From contig CP097971.1 of assembly GCA_023703615.1 (NCBI GenBank), forward strand, positions 22,315 to 86,314: a stretch of 64,000 bases of DNA. Reading direction: 5' to 3'. This DNA comes from SAR86 cluster bacterium. GTDB lineage: Bacteria; Pseudomonadota; Gammaproteobacteria; Magnimaribacterales; D2472. Under the pieces are notes generated by a model. That model did no database searches and was not told the DNA's origin. It saw only the letters and a program-made list of their open reading frames with translations. A program made the position numbers and the translations under genes. Position 1 is the stretch's first letter; each line of letters starts with the position of its first letter. Positions 45,527-54,320 of the stretch are shown piece by piece.

Positions 45527-45724
45527 TTACTTTACAGACCTTAGCTTTTTTATAGTTTTTTTTAAATCTTTGATTTCTTTATTATGAAGCACTTTTGATT
45601 TCTTCCAATCTCTTTCTCTTTCTATATAAGAATCAATAATCCCTTTTTGTTCTTCAAAACGTTTGATTAGTAGATCAACTTTCTGTTCTAGAGAATCACT
45701 AGAGAAATCATTTTTTTTTGTCAT
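45527..45724 (-). CDS. Small coiled-coil protein upstream of zapA
   Basis: A 65-aa charged protein, almost entirely helical with heptad-like spacing from about residue 12 to the end (LEQKVDLLIKRFEEQKGII, LKKTIKKLR). Size, coiled coil and position four bases upstream of zapA match the TIGR02449-type family of small ZapB-like proteins seen next to zapA in pseudomonads. A role in division is inferred from context only. It is divergent from pepP. Confidence 0.6.
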   Translation of the reverse strand: MTKKNDFSSDSLEQKVDLLIKRFEEQKGIIDSYIERERDWKKSKVLHNKEIKDLKKTIKKLRSVK

Positions 45725-45782
45725 TTATTAATTGTACTCGATTGAATTGGAAAAATTTATAAATAAAATAGTAAAATAGATC

Positions 45783-47078
45783 ATGATTAATTCAATATAT
45801 TCCAAAAGAAGAGAGAAACTAAATAATCTTCTACCAGATAATACTGCTATTTTAATTCCTGGTGCAGATCTAAAATTAAGAAACTCCGACTCATCATATG
45901 CATTTAGACAAGATAGTACTTTTTATTATTTTTCAGGATTTGAAGAACCTTCGTCATTAATTTTAATTATAAAAAAAGATAATCAAATAGAGTCAATAAT
46001 TTTTGTACCAAAAAAAGATAAGTTAAAAGAAATTTGGGATGGTTTTAGAGAAGGCCCTGAAGGAGCTGTCAGTAATTATAAATTTGATAGTGCTTTCAAT
46101 GTTGATGAGATACATGAAATTATTCCAGACCTTTTGCATGGTAAACATAAAGTTTTTTATGCTTTTGGCAAAAAAGAGGGTTTTGATGAAGACGTTATTG
46201 ATTGGACACTTAAAGCGAATAAAAAAGATAGACATAGTCAGTCAATAGAGCTAGCAGATAGCACATCAATTATAGGTAATATGAGATTAATAAAAGATGA
46301 TCATGAAATTAATATAATTAAAAAAGCTTGTGAAATATCTGCTGATGCACATATTACAGCAATGAAATCTGTTAAACCTGGTTTAAATGAGCAAAGCATA
46401 GAAGCATTATATTTATACGAGTTTAGTAAAAAGGGTGGGAGATATCCTGCCTATACTCCTATAGTTGCTGGTGGTGAAAATGCATGCATTCTTCACTATG
46501 TTAAAAACAATCAAAAATTAAATGACTCTGATTTGCTTTTAGTTGATGCCGGTTGTGAGTACGAAATGTATGCTTCAGATATAACTAGGACCTATCCAAT
46601 TAATGGAAAATTTTCTGAGGAGCAACTAGCTATATACAAAGTGGTTTTAGATGCCCACAAAGCTGCTACCGATGCTGTGAAGAGTGGCAATAATATTATG
46701 CAACCACAAAAAGTTTCAGAGTCTGTGATCACAGAAGGTTTGATAGCTCTTGGAATTTTAAAAGGTGAGAAAAATGAACTAATTGAAAAAGATTCTTTTA
46801 AAGATTTTTATATGCATAAAGTTGGTCATTGGCTAGGTTTGGATGTTCACGATTCTGGTGACTATATGGAAAATGGTGAACACATGACATATAAGCCAGG
46901 CATGATTACAACTATAGAACCCGGTATTTATATCAGTAGCAGCTTGGATGTTGAGGAGAGATGGAAAGGAATTGGTATTAGGATTGAAGACGATATTCTT
47001 GTAACAGAATCTGGAAATATTAACTTAACAAAAAAAGTTCCAACAGATCCCAAAGAAATAGAAGCATTAATGGCATAA
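45783..47078 (+). CDS. pepP: Xaa-Pro aminopeptidase P
   Basis: Metallopeptidase that removes the residue before proline, 431 aa. An N-terminal AMP_N domain (about 1-135) precedes the pita-bread catalytic domain. The metal ligands are visible in LLVDAGCEYEMYASDITRTYP (two Asp), HKVGHWLGLDVHDSG (His), TTIEPGIY (Glu) and GIRIEDD (Glu). Position next to zapA and before a ubiH-like gene matches E. coli. Confidence 0.95.
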   Translation: MINSIYSKRREKLNNLLPDNTAILIPGADLKLRNSDSSYAFRQDSTFYYFSGFEEPSSLILIIKKDNQIESIIFVPKKDKLKEIWDGFREGPEGAVSNYKFDSAFNVDEIHEIIPDLLHGKHKVFYAFGKKEGFDEDVIDWTLKANKKDRHSQSIELADSTSIIGNMRLIKDDHEINIIKKACEISADAHITAMKSVKPGLNEQSIEALYLYEFSKKGGRYPAYTPIVAGGENACILHYVKNNQKLNDSDLLLVDAGCEYEMYASDITRTYPINGKFSEEQLAIYKVVLDAHKAATDAVKSGNNIMQPQKVSESVITEGLIALGILKGEKNELIEKDSFKDFYMHKVGHWLGLDVHDSGDYMENGEHMTYKPGMITTIEPGIYISSSLDVEERWKGIGIRIEDDILVTESGNINLTKKVPTDPKEIEALMA

Positions 47079-47082
47079 ACAA

Positions 47083-48231
47083 ATGCATGTACCAATAATT
47101 ATTTCAGGATCAGGTGTCATTGGGAATTACATTTCATTAAGACTTAAAAAAAATAATATCTCATCCATAATTATCGAAAAACTATCAAACTCCTCAAATC
47201 AAGTGCAGAGTATCAGAACTGTAACCCTCAATAGCTACTCTATGGCGTTATTAAAAGATATGAATATTGAGGTAAAAAACCAACCCGTTACAAAAATAAG
47301 TGTTAGAGATGGAGAGGGTTCTGGTGCAATTGATTTTGATGCAAAAGATATAAACGAAAAAAATCTGTCGTATGTTGTGATGTTTGATGAGCTAAAAAAT
47401 AAACTTTCTTGTCATAACAAGGAGAATACTTTTTTTAATGCAGAAATAAACGAAATTAATTTTCAAGAAGATAATAATTCAACTGAGGTTATATTAATTG
47501 ATGGAAAAAAATTTACTACTAACATTGTTGCTGCTTGTGATGGAAGATCTTCTAGAGTTGCTAAATTATCATTGCTCAAAAGTTTTAATAGTAATTATGA
47601 ACAAGTTGCATTCACGTTTTTAGTCAAAGCTGAAAATTATGACGAAAGCATTGCAAAACAAATTTTTTCTGAAAGAGGAATATTTGCCCTTATGCCTTCT
47701 CCAAAAGATAACAACATGACTGTTGTTTGGTCCGTAAAAAATAGGGATTTAGAAAAAAAAGACTACACCGATTACGTTAACGAGAATTTAAGTTATTTTG
47801 AAAAAAAATTAAATACAAAGTTAGAAATAACATCATCAATACTCAATTTTAATTTATCAAAACATTATTATAAGAATTATGTTAATAAGACAATTGTATT
47901 GCTTGGAGATTCAGCACATTCTATTCACCCTCTAGCAGGACAGGGCATTAATTTAGGATTTGCAGATGCAGACATATTCTGTGAAGAGATTATAGATAAT
48001 TATAAGAAGGGTTCTAATCTCAGCGAAAAGATTGCTCTGAAAAGGTATGAAATTAGAAGAAAGTCTTTAAATTTAGTAATGCTTAAATCTATGGATTTCT
48101 TTGTTCACTTATTTGGTAATGAGAACTTATACTTAAAATTGATTAGGAATTGGGGATTAAGTTCGGTAAATAAAAATAAGTTTTTAAAAACTTTTTTTAT
48201 GAAACACGCATCCGGTTTTAATAAGATTTAG
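47083..48231 (+). CDS. UbiH/UbiI/UbiF-family FAD-dependent hydroxylase
   Basis: Flavoprotein monooxygenase of ubiquinone ring hydroxylation, 382 aa. The FAD dinucleotide motif is IISGSGVIGNYISLRL at the N-terminus and the second FAD motif is LLGDSAHSIHPLAGQGINLGFADAD near residues 270-290. Which ring position it hydroxylates cannot be told by eye; by synteny with pepP it would be UbiH. Only one such hydroxylase lies in the window. It follows pepP by four bases and converges on rpmB. Confidence 0.88.
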   Translation: MHVPIIISGSGVIGNYISLRLKKNNISSIIIEKLSNSSNQVQSIRTVTLNSYSMALLKDMNIEVKNQPVTKISVRDGEGSGAIDFDAKDINEKNLSYVVMFDELKNKLSCHNKENTFFNAEINEINFQEDNNSTEVILIDGKKFTTNIVAACDGRSSRVAKLSLLKSFNSNYEQVAFTFLVKAENYDESIAKQIFSERGIFALMPSPKDNNMTVVWSVKNRDLEKKDYTDYVNENLSYFEKKLNTKLEITSSILNFNLSKHYYKNYVNKTIVLLGDSAHSIHPLAGQGINLGFADADIFCEEIIDNYKKGSNLSEKIALKRYEIRRKSLNLVMLKSMDFFVHLFGNENLYLKLIRNWGLSSVNKNKFLKTFFMKHASGFNKI

Positions 48232-48233
48232 GT

Positions 48234-48470
48234 TTATACTTTTTCGCCTTTAGCTCTAATCTCTTTTAAAACTTGGGTAATGCCTTTTTTATCTATAATC
48301 CTCATGCCTTTGGCTGAAACTTTTAGATTAACAAATTTATTTTCAGATTCTACCCAAAATTTGTGTGTGTGGAGATTTGGAAAGAATTTTCTTTTAGTTC
48401 TATTATTAGCATGGGAAACATTGTTTCCTGCTTGTGGCATTTTTCCTGTTACTTGGCATTTTTTACTCAT
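48234..48470 (-). CDS. rpmB: Large ribosomal subunit protein bL28
   Basis: A 78-aa basic protein with the bL28 N-terminus [21 protein letters not shown] and the core [18 protein letters not shown]. It is normally followed by rpmG (bL33). Here the next gene downstream is the convergent ubiH-like gene, two bases away, so rpmG is not in its usual place. Confidence 0.96.
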   Translation of the reverse strand: MSKKCQVTGKMPQAGNNVSHANNRTKRKFFPNLHTHKFWVESENKFVNLKVSAKGMRIIDKKGITQVLKEIRAKGEKV

Positions 48471-48515
48471 AGAATCGCGATTTTATAGAACAGAAGCTTA
48501 CTTATCAATACTATA

Positions 48516-49019
48516 ATGAATATTATGAAAGAAATATTTATTCTAAGGCATGCAAAATCTTCGTGGAAGGACTCTTATCTCTCAGATTTTGATAGACCCC
48601 TTGCTGATAGAGGTATAAGAGAAGCCAAAAAATTATGTGGCTTTATAAAAAAAAATAGTTTTAATATTGATAAAGTGATTTGTTCAAATGCAAAAAGAGC
48701 TTTGGAAACATTTTATTTAATAGCTGATGGCTTTAATTTTGAAATAGAAAAAGCAACTTATACAAATAATTTATACTTTGGTGAGGTAGAGGATATTGTA
48801 AATACAATTAATGAATTAGGTGATGATATAAAAAAGATCTTAATAATCGGACATAATCCAACCTTACATACGCTAACAGAAATGCTCACAAATGAGCACA
48901 TTAATAGGTTTACAACATGCAATCTAGCGAAAATAAGCTTTGAAGGAAAATGGAAAACTCTTGCGCCATCAAAATGTAGTTTAATATCAATTATAAAACC
49001 TAAGGAAATGATAAATTGA
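48516..49019 (+). CDS. SixA-like phosphohistidine phosphatase
   Basis: A 167-aa histidine-phosphatase-superfamily enzyme. The RHG-type motif is ILRHAKSSW near the N-terminus, SNAKRALET holds the second arginine, and [10 protein letters not shown] carries the second catalytic histidine. SixA removes phosphate from histidine phosphotransfer domains; the target here is unknown and no PTS or phosphorelay gene is nearby. It overlaps dut by four bases (TTGA). Confidence 0.87.
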   Translation: MNIMKEIFILRHAKSSWKDSYLSDFDRPLADRGIREAKKLCGFIKKNSFNIDKVICSNAKRALETFYLIADGFNFEIEKATYTNNLYFGEVEDIVNTINELGDDIKKILIIGHNPTLHTLTEMLTNEHINRFTTCNLAKISFEGKWKTLAPSKCSLISIIKPKEMIN

Positions 49020-49471
49020 TAGACATAAAATTAAAAATAATTAGTCCGCTTATTGGAAAAAAAATACCACTACCAAAATATGAAACTAAAGGTTCTGCAG
49101 GACTTGATCTGCGAGCATGTATTGAGGATAAGTTAATTTTAAATCCAGGCAAAACAGAACTTATACCAATGGGTTTTGCAATGCATCTAGCAGACGAAGG
49201 TTTAGCGGCGCTTGTTGTTCCAAGATCTGGACTTGGTTCTAAGCACGGAATAGTGCTTGGAAACTTAGTTGGATTAATAGATTCTGACTATCAAGGCGAG
49301 CTCATGGTTCCAGCTTGGAATAGGTCTGACCAAGAGTTTACAATTCATTCAGGTGATCGAATAGCACAAATGATTATTGTTCCTGTATTACAAGCGAACT
49401 TTGAAATTGTTGAAGAATTTATAGAATCAAAAAGGGGTAATAAAGGATTTGGGAGTTCAGGTGTAAATTGA
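49016..49471 (+). CDS. dut: dUTP diphosphatase
   Basis: Trimeric dUTPase keeping uracil out of DNA, 151 aa. The family motifs are in order: [43 protein letters not shown] and the C-terminal arm [10 protein letters not shown]. The start is TTG 49016, overlapping the upstream stop; no ATG fits the conserved N-terminus. It converges on rpmE2 with five bases between. Confidence 0.95.
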   Translation: MIDIKLKIISPLIGKKIPLPKYETKGSAGLDLRACIEDKLILNPGKTELIPMGFAMHLADEGLAALVVPRSGLGSKHGIVLGNLVGLIDSDYQGELMVPAWNRSDQEFTIHSGDRIAQMIIVPVLQANFEIVEEFIESKRGNKGFGSSGVN

Positions 49472-49476
49472 GATCT

Positions 49477-49725
49477 TTATTTTTTCTTACCAAACCTTTC
49501 TTCAAATTTCTGTACTCTACCACCTGTATCAATAATTTTTTGCTTACCAGTGTAAAAAGGATGAGAAGCAGATGATATTTCAACAGGATAATATGGATAG
49601 GTTTTTCCATCATCCCACTCTTTTGTTTGAGTAGTTTCTAATGTTGAACGAATGAGAAAATATTTATCCGCTCCAGTATCATGGAACAACACTTCACGGT
49701 ATTCAGGATGTATGTCTTTTTTCAT
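49477..49725 (-). CDS. rpmE2: Large ribosomal subunit protein bL31 type B
   Basis: An 82-aa protein starting [16 protein letters not shown] with [13 protein letters not shown] near the C-terminus. No CxxC zinc pair is present, so this is the zinc-independent type B. In E. coli the zinc-binding rpmE is the divergent neighbour of priA; here the type B paralogue occupies that place. Confidence 0.94.
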   Translation of the reverse strand: MKKDIHPEYREVLFHDTGADKYFLIRSTLETTQTKEWDDGKTYPYYPVEISSASHPFYTGKQKIIDTGGRVQKFEERFGKKK

Positions 49726-49783
49726 AATAAATTCAAATTAGGATGAGAACTATATCAAAAATTAAATCCTTTACAATTAAAAA

Positions 49784-51772
49784 ATGAATATTTTTTATTA
49801 CGATATTGCTATAGGACTACCTTTAAGACAGTGTTTTACATATAAGTCTAATGTTGAATTAAAAAAAGGTATTAGAGTACTAGTTCCTTTTGGAAATAAA
49901 AAACTTGTAGGAATAGTGGTAAAAAAAAATATAAATTCTCACTTAATTGAAAAATCAGAATCTATTAAAGATGTAATATCAATAATTGACAACCATACAT
50001 GCTTCAATAGCTCAATTTTTAATACCATTTTATGGGCTTCAGAATATTATCATCATCCAATTGGAGAAGTATTCTTCTCTTTCATCCCACCAATTCTTCG
50101 AAAAGTAAATGATAAAACTATTAGTGCATTAGGCGAGACCTCAAAATATAAAATCAATGAACAAGATAAAATATTTAAATTAACGGATGAGCAAAAAAGT
50201 ATTTTATTAAAATTAAGTAAAATCAGAAAATTTAAACCTTCGTTAATATATGGAGTAACTGGGTCGGGCAAAACTGAGATTTATCTTCAATTGGCAGAAA
50301 AATTTTTATTAGAAAATAAATCTATATTAGTTTTAGTTCCAGAAATTAATTTGATTCCTCAACTTGCAAAAAGATTTCAAAATAGATTTGATGGAGATAT
50401 AGGAATTTATCATTCTAAACAAACTCCAAATCAAAGATTAAAAGTATGGCTAAAATCAAAATTTGGCGACATTAAAGTAGTTATTGGAACTCGCTCGAGC
50501 GTATTAATGCCTCTTCAAAATCTTGGAGCAATAATTGTTGATGAAGAACATGACCAATCTTACAAACAATCTAAAGGTTTTAAGTTTTCTGGAAGAGATT
50601 TATCTATTAAGCGTGCTCAACTTGAAAACGTGCCAATTTTTCTTGGATCAGCAACTCCGTCTCTTCAAACTCTCAAGCTTGTAAAAGAAAAGAAATATGA
50701 AAGATATGATCTGCTTCGAAGAGTAGACGGTAATAAACCACCAAAGCTCATTTCTTTGGATATAACTGATACCCCTCTAACAGGAGGTATTGCAGATGAG
50801 AGCATGGAGATTATTGAGTCTGTTCTTAATAGAGGTGAGCAAGTATTAGTATTTATTAATAGAAGAGGTTTTGCGCCTCTATATGAATGTGATAACTGTG
50901 GATGGGTAGCGAAATGTAATTCGTGTGATTCTAAGCTTGTCTATCATAAATCAAAAAATAGATTGATATGCCATAAATGTGAATCTGCTTTTCAGGTTAA
51001 TAAGCATTGCCCCGAATGTAATTCAGACAATTTGAATATTTTCGGAAATGGTACAGAAAGAGTTGAAGAGGTCTTAAAAAATACCTTCAAAAAAACACCA
51101 ATCATAAGAGTAGATTATGATTCAACAAGACTTAAAGGATCTATTGAAGCCATTTATGACAAAGTAAATAAAAGTAATGAAGCTATTTTAGTAGGCACAC
51201 AAATGTTATCTAAAGGCCATGATTTTTCAAAAGTAACTTTATGCATAATTTTAAATGCTGATGGTGGATTAATAAGTCCAGAAATTAATTCCGTTGAAAA
51301 AATCTCGCAGCAACTTATTCAAGTTTCAGGAAGAGCCGGCAGAAATAATAATCTTGCCAAGGTAATTATTCAAACGCGATATCCAGAGGATGTTAACTTA
51401 AAAAAAATTAAAACCGGTGATTATAAATTAATTGCTGAAGAGTGTTTAAGAGTAAATAAAAAGCTTGATATGCCACCATATTCAAGTCTTTGTATTTTGC
51501 GGGCTGTCTCACCAAATTCGAAAAGTTCTTTTGATTTTTTGAGAAGGGCGAGTAAGTTTTTGGATAATAAAAAGGATATCTCTACAACAGGACCTTTGCC
51601 TTCAATTCCATTTAAAATTAATGGCAATACTAGAAATCATTTAATAATAAAATCCTCAGCCAAAGTTTATCTAAATAAAATATTAAAAAATTTAACTAAA
51701 GAGATTGAGAGTTGGCCAGAAAGAAAAAAAGTAAAATGGTCCTTTGATATAGATCCTTATGAAATGACTTGA
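49784..51772 (+). CDS. priA: Primosomal replication helicase PriA
   Basis: 3'-5' helicase that restarts stalled forks, 662 aa (shorter than the 732 aa of E. coli, mainly in the N-terminal DNA-binding domain). Walker A is YGVTGSGKTEIYL, the DEAH-type box is VDEEHDQSYK, and the zinc region has four CxxC pairs between about residues 366 and 410 (CDNCGWVAKCNSC; CHKCESAFQVNKHCPEC). Helicase motifs V/VI include GTQMLSKGHDF and QVSGRAGR. Confidence 0.95.
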   Translation: MNIFYYDIAIGLPLRQCFTYKSNVELKKGIRVLVPFGNKKLVGIVVKKNINSHLIEKSESIKDVISIIDNHTCFNSSIFNTILWASEYYHHPIGEVFFSFIPPILRKVNDKTISALGETSKYKINEQDKIFKLTDEQKSILLKLSKIRKFKPSLIYGVTGSGKTEIYLQLAEKFLLENKSILVLVPEINLIPQLAKRFQNRFDGDIGIYHSKQTPNQRLKVWLKSKFGDIKVVIGTRSSVLMPLQNLGAIIVDEEHDQSYKQSKGFKFSGRDLSIKRAQLENVPIFLGSATPSLQTLKLVKEKKYERYDLLRRVDGNKPPKLISLDITDTPLTGGIADESMEIIESVLNRGEQVLVFINRRGFAPLYECDNCGWVAKCNSCDSKLVYHKSKNRLICHKCESAFQVNKHCPECNSDNLNIFGNGTERVEEVLKNTFKKTPIIRVDYDSTRLKGSIEAIYDKVNKSNEAILVGTQMLSKGHDFSKVTLCIILNADGGLISPEINSVEKISQQLIQVSGRAGRNNNLAKVIIQTRYPEDVNLKKIKTGDYKLIAEECLRVNKKLDMPPYSSLCILRAVSPNSKSSFDFLRRASKFLDNKKDISTTGPLPSIPFKINGNTRNHLIIKSSAKVYLNKILKNLTKEIESWPERKKVKWSFDIDPYEMT

Positions 51773-51776
51773 TTAA

Positions 51777-53036
51777 TTAAATTTTTATCCTGATTAGTTG
51801 TCCTGGAAAGATAGATTTATTAAAAAGATTGTTTGATTCATTAATCGAATCAACTGTAACACCAAATCTAATTGCAATCTCAGACAAAACGTCTCCTTTT
51901 TGTATTTGATACTCCAGATATTCTGGATAATTTTCAAAATAAGATCCTAAAAGAGGCTTTTCTTTATAATATTCATTTATTCCAAGGAAGATTGATCTTG
52001 CAAGCATTCTTCGACCAGCTTTACTTTTTAATCTTTTTGCATCCTCTGGATTTGTAAGGAAACCAGATTCGATGAGAACTGAGGGTATATCAACAGATTT
52101 AAGGACCCTGAAATCAGCAAATTCAACATTTTTTTTGTGTATTTTTGTAAAGGGATCACTCTTAAACTGATCTAAAATTTTTTCACCTAAAAGCTTACTT
52201 CTATCAATTTTTTCTTTATAGGCATTTGGATAAAGTTCTCTTGCAACATCCTCATCAAAATCATAAGATTCAATATTTTTTATTTGAGCTTGAATTCTTT
52301 TTCTCTCTTTTTCAGATAAATTTCTTGCAACGCTACTAGATGAATTCTCTGACCATACAAAAACTGATGCACCTTTTACGGATGCAAGCCTAAAACCATC
52401 AGCATGTATGGATATAAATATATCCGCCCCATATTTTCTTGCACTTTTATATCTATCATTTAGGCTTAAAGAATTATCATCATCTCTAATCATAATTGCT
52501 TGATATCCTTTAGTGTCTCTTAGAGTTCTCTCTAGTTCTCTTGATATCAATAGAGTCACATCTTTCTCTAGTACGTTATTGCTACTAACTGCCCCTGGAT
52601 CTTTACCGCCATGGCCAGCATCAATAGCAACTATAATGTCCCTGGCATTAGCATTAAGACCTTTAACTTTATTTATCTCAATATTTAGTACTACCTTGCC
52701 GTCTTTATATATTTGAGTGGGTTTTTTCCATTCAACATACTCATACAAATCCAAGACAATTTTAGTAATACCGTTAGATGTTGCCGCCCTTATTTTTTTA
52801 ATAGGATAGTCGTATGCTTTATCCAGATTTGTTAGTAGATTGCTGTCATAAACCTCAAAGACAAGTCTTGATGGACTTTCAAGAGAATATGATTTTATAT
52901 ACGAAATTTTCTCTAAAAAAAATGAAACAGTAAAGGAGTTTTTTTTACTTTCTACAATTTCGTTAAAAGATATTTCATTAGCTTTTACAATAGTAGATAA
53001 AGTTAATATGGTTATTACAAGCTTAATTATATTCAT
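51777..53036 (-). CDS. N-acetylmuramoyl-L-alanine amidase AmiC/AmiB type
   Basis: Periplasmic zinc amidase that splits septal peptidoglycan, 419 aa. Order: signal peptide (1-19, ending VKA), AMIN domain (about 25-125), amidase_3 domain with IDAGHGGKDPGA (His and nearby Glu) and ISIHADGFR, VLIESGFLTN, then a C-terminal LysM (YQIQKGDVLSEIAIRFGV...). A regulatory insertion rich in charged residues lies between the metal motifs, as in EnvC/NlpD-activated amidases. It overlaps tsaE by 14 bases. Confidence 0.93.
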   Translation of the reverse strand: MNIIKLVITILTLSTIVKANEISFNEIVESKKNSFTVSFFLEKISYIKSYSLESPSRLVFEVYDSNLLTNLDKAYDYPIKKIRAATSNGITKIVLDLYEYVEWKKPTQIYKDGKVVLNIEINKVKGLNANARDIIVAIDAGHGGKDPGAVSSNNVLEKDVTLLISRELERTLRDTKGYQAIMIRDDDNSLSLNDRYKSARKYGADIFISIHADGFRLASVKGASVFVWSENSSSSVARNLSEKERKRIQAQIKNIESYDFDEDVARELYPNAYKEKIDRSKLLGEKILDQFKSDPFTKIHKKNVEFADFRVLKSVDIPSVLIESGFLTNPEDAKRLKSKAGRRMLARSIFLGINEYYKEKPLLGSYFENYPEYLEYQIQKGDVLSEIAIRFGVTVDSINESNNLFNKSIFPGQLIRIKI

Positions 53037-53484
53037 TAATTAAATCTTCAAATGAGTTAATTTTTGTTTCTATATTTAATTCTCTTCCATTATTAATATG
53101 CTTGAAAGATATTTTTATATCAAATTTTCTTTTTACAGTAAGTCTTTCAGGCCACTCAATTACAATAACTTTTTTTGAGTGGGTATTTCTCTCCAAATCA
53201 AATAAAAGTATATCTTCTGGTTCATTAGTTCTATAAAGATCAATATGAAGGAAAATAAGATCACCTAATTCGTATTCTTCACATAATGTATATGTTGGAC
53301 TTTTAACATGATCACTCCAGCCACAGCTCTTAATTATTGATCTTGTTAAAAATGTTTTACCAGAACCCAAATCACCTTCAAGATGTATTTCGATAGATCT
53401 TTTATCTAGTGCTAATATTTTAGATGCGATTAATTGACCAAATTTATTTGTTGCATCATCGTCTTTGAGAATAATTTTGTTCAT
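53023..53484 (-). CDS. tsaE: tRNA threonylcarbamoyladenosine biosynthesis ATPase TsaE
   Basis: P-loop ATPase that drives the TsaB/TsaD cycle for t6A in tRNAs, 153 aa. Walker A is LEGDLGSGKTFLTRS and the following SPTYTLCEEY and FLHIDLYR are family markers; VIEWPERL precedes the C-terminal part. It overlaps nnrD (ATGA) and amiC, the same neighbour as in E. coli (nnr-tsaE-amiB). Confidence 0.95.
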   Translation of the reverse strand: MNKIILKDDDATNKFGQLIASKILALDKRSIEIHLEGDLGSGKTFLTRSIIKSCGWSDHVKSPTYTLCEEYELGDLIFLHIDLYRTNEPEDILLFDLERNTHSKKVIVIEWPERLTVKRKFDIKISFKHINNGRELNIETKINSFEDLINEYN

Positions 53485-54320
53485 TGATTAAGGATCTTTC
53501 TCGCAATAGGTATCAATGAGGATGCATTAAGACCGACCTCACCAATTTCTTCTCTAAATATTTTACCTGCTCGAGCATGAACAGCAACTGAAAGAATGCA
53601 TGCATCAATATTGGATAAATTTTGTGCTACTAATGCTGAAATTATTCCTGCAAGAACGTCACCCGTTCCACCTGTTGACAACTCAGGACCTCCATCGGAA
53701 CACCTGAATAATGCTGAATCTTCTTTTGAGTAAATAATAGTTTCACTTCCTTTTAAAATTACATCGGCATCATATTTTTTTGCAATTTTTTTTGCAGATT
53801 CAGGCCTATTTGATTGAATATCATCAATAGAAATATCTAAAAGCTTACTAGCCTCGCCAGGATGAGGAGTTAATATCAATTTATCACTCTTACAAAATTT
53901 ATCTCTGTATTTCGTTAAAAAGAGGAGTGCACCAGCATCAAGAATAATGGTATTTTTAGTTTTTTTAGAGATCGACTTCTTGAAAACAGTATCAGACCAT
54001 TTATCATTTTTAAGTCCTGGACCACATAAAATTATATTCATATCATCCACTATTTTGTATTCAGAATTAATTCCTACGGCCATAACTTCAGGATTTCTTT
54101 TTAGACTTGCTTCTACATTTGAAGAATGTGTATGTAAATAAACTAGTCCTGCGCCACAAAATAAAGATGCCTCAGATGCAAGAATTGCTGCACCTCCCAT
54201 TCCATTTGAACCTCCGTATACTAGTACTTTTCCAAAATTACCTTTATGTGATTCTTTAGATCTTTTAGGGATTTTTATTTTTATAGAGTCTAAATTAAAA
54301 TTTTTAATCACTTCATTCAT
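53481..54320 (-). CDS. nnrD: ADP-dependent NAD(P)H-hydrate dehydratase
   Basis: Repairs hydrated NAD(P)H; 279-aa ribokinase-like YjeF C-terminal domain. Motifs: KVLVYGGSNGMGGAAIL, LTPHPGEASKL and the ADP/anion loop STGGTGDVLAG. In E. coli this domain is fused to the NnrE epimerase domain; here only the dehydratase is present. It overlaps the paraoxonase-like gene by eight bases and tsaE by four. Confidence 0.93.
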   Translation of the reverse strand: MNEVIKNFNLDSIKIKIPKRSKESHKGNFGKVLVYGGSNGMGGAAILASEASLFCGAGLVYLHTHSSNVEASLKRNPEVMAVGINSEYKIVDDMNIILCGPGLKNDKWSDTVFKKSISKKTKNTIILDAGALLFLTKYRDKFCKSDKLILTPHPGEASKLLDISIDDIQSNRPESAKKIAKKYDADVILKGSETIIYSKEDSALFRCSDGGPELSTGGTGDVLAGIISALVAQNLSNIDACILSVAVHARAGKIFREEIGEVGLNASSLIPIARKILNQ

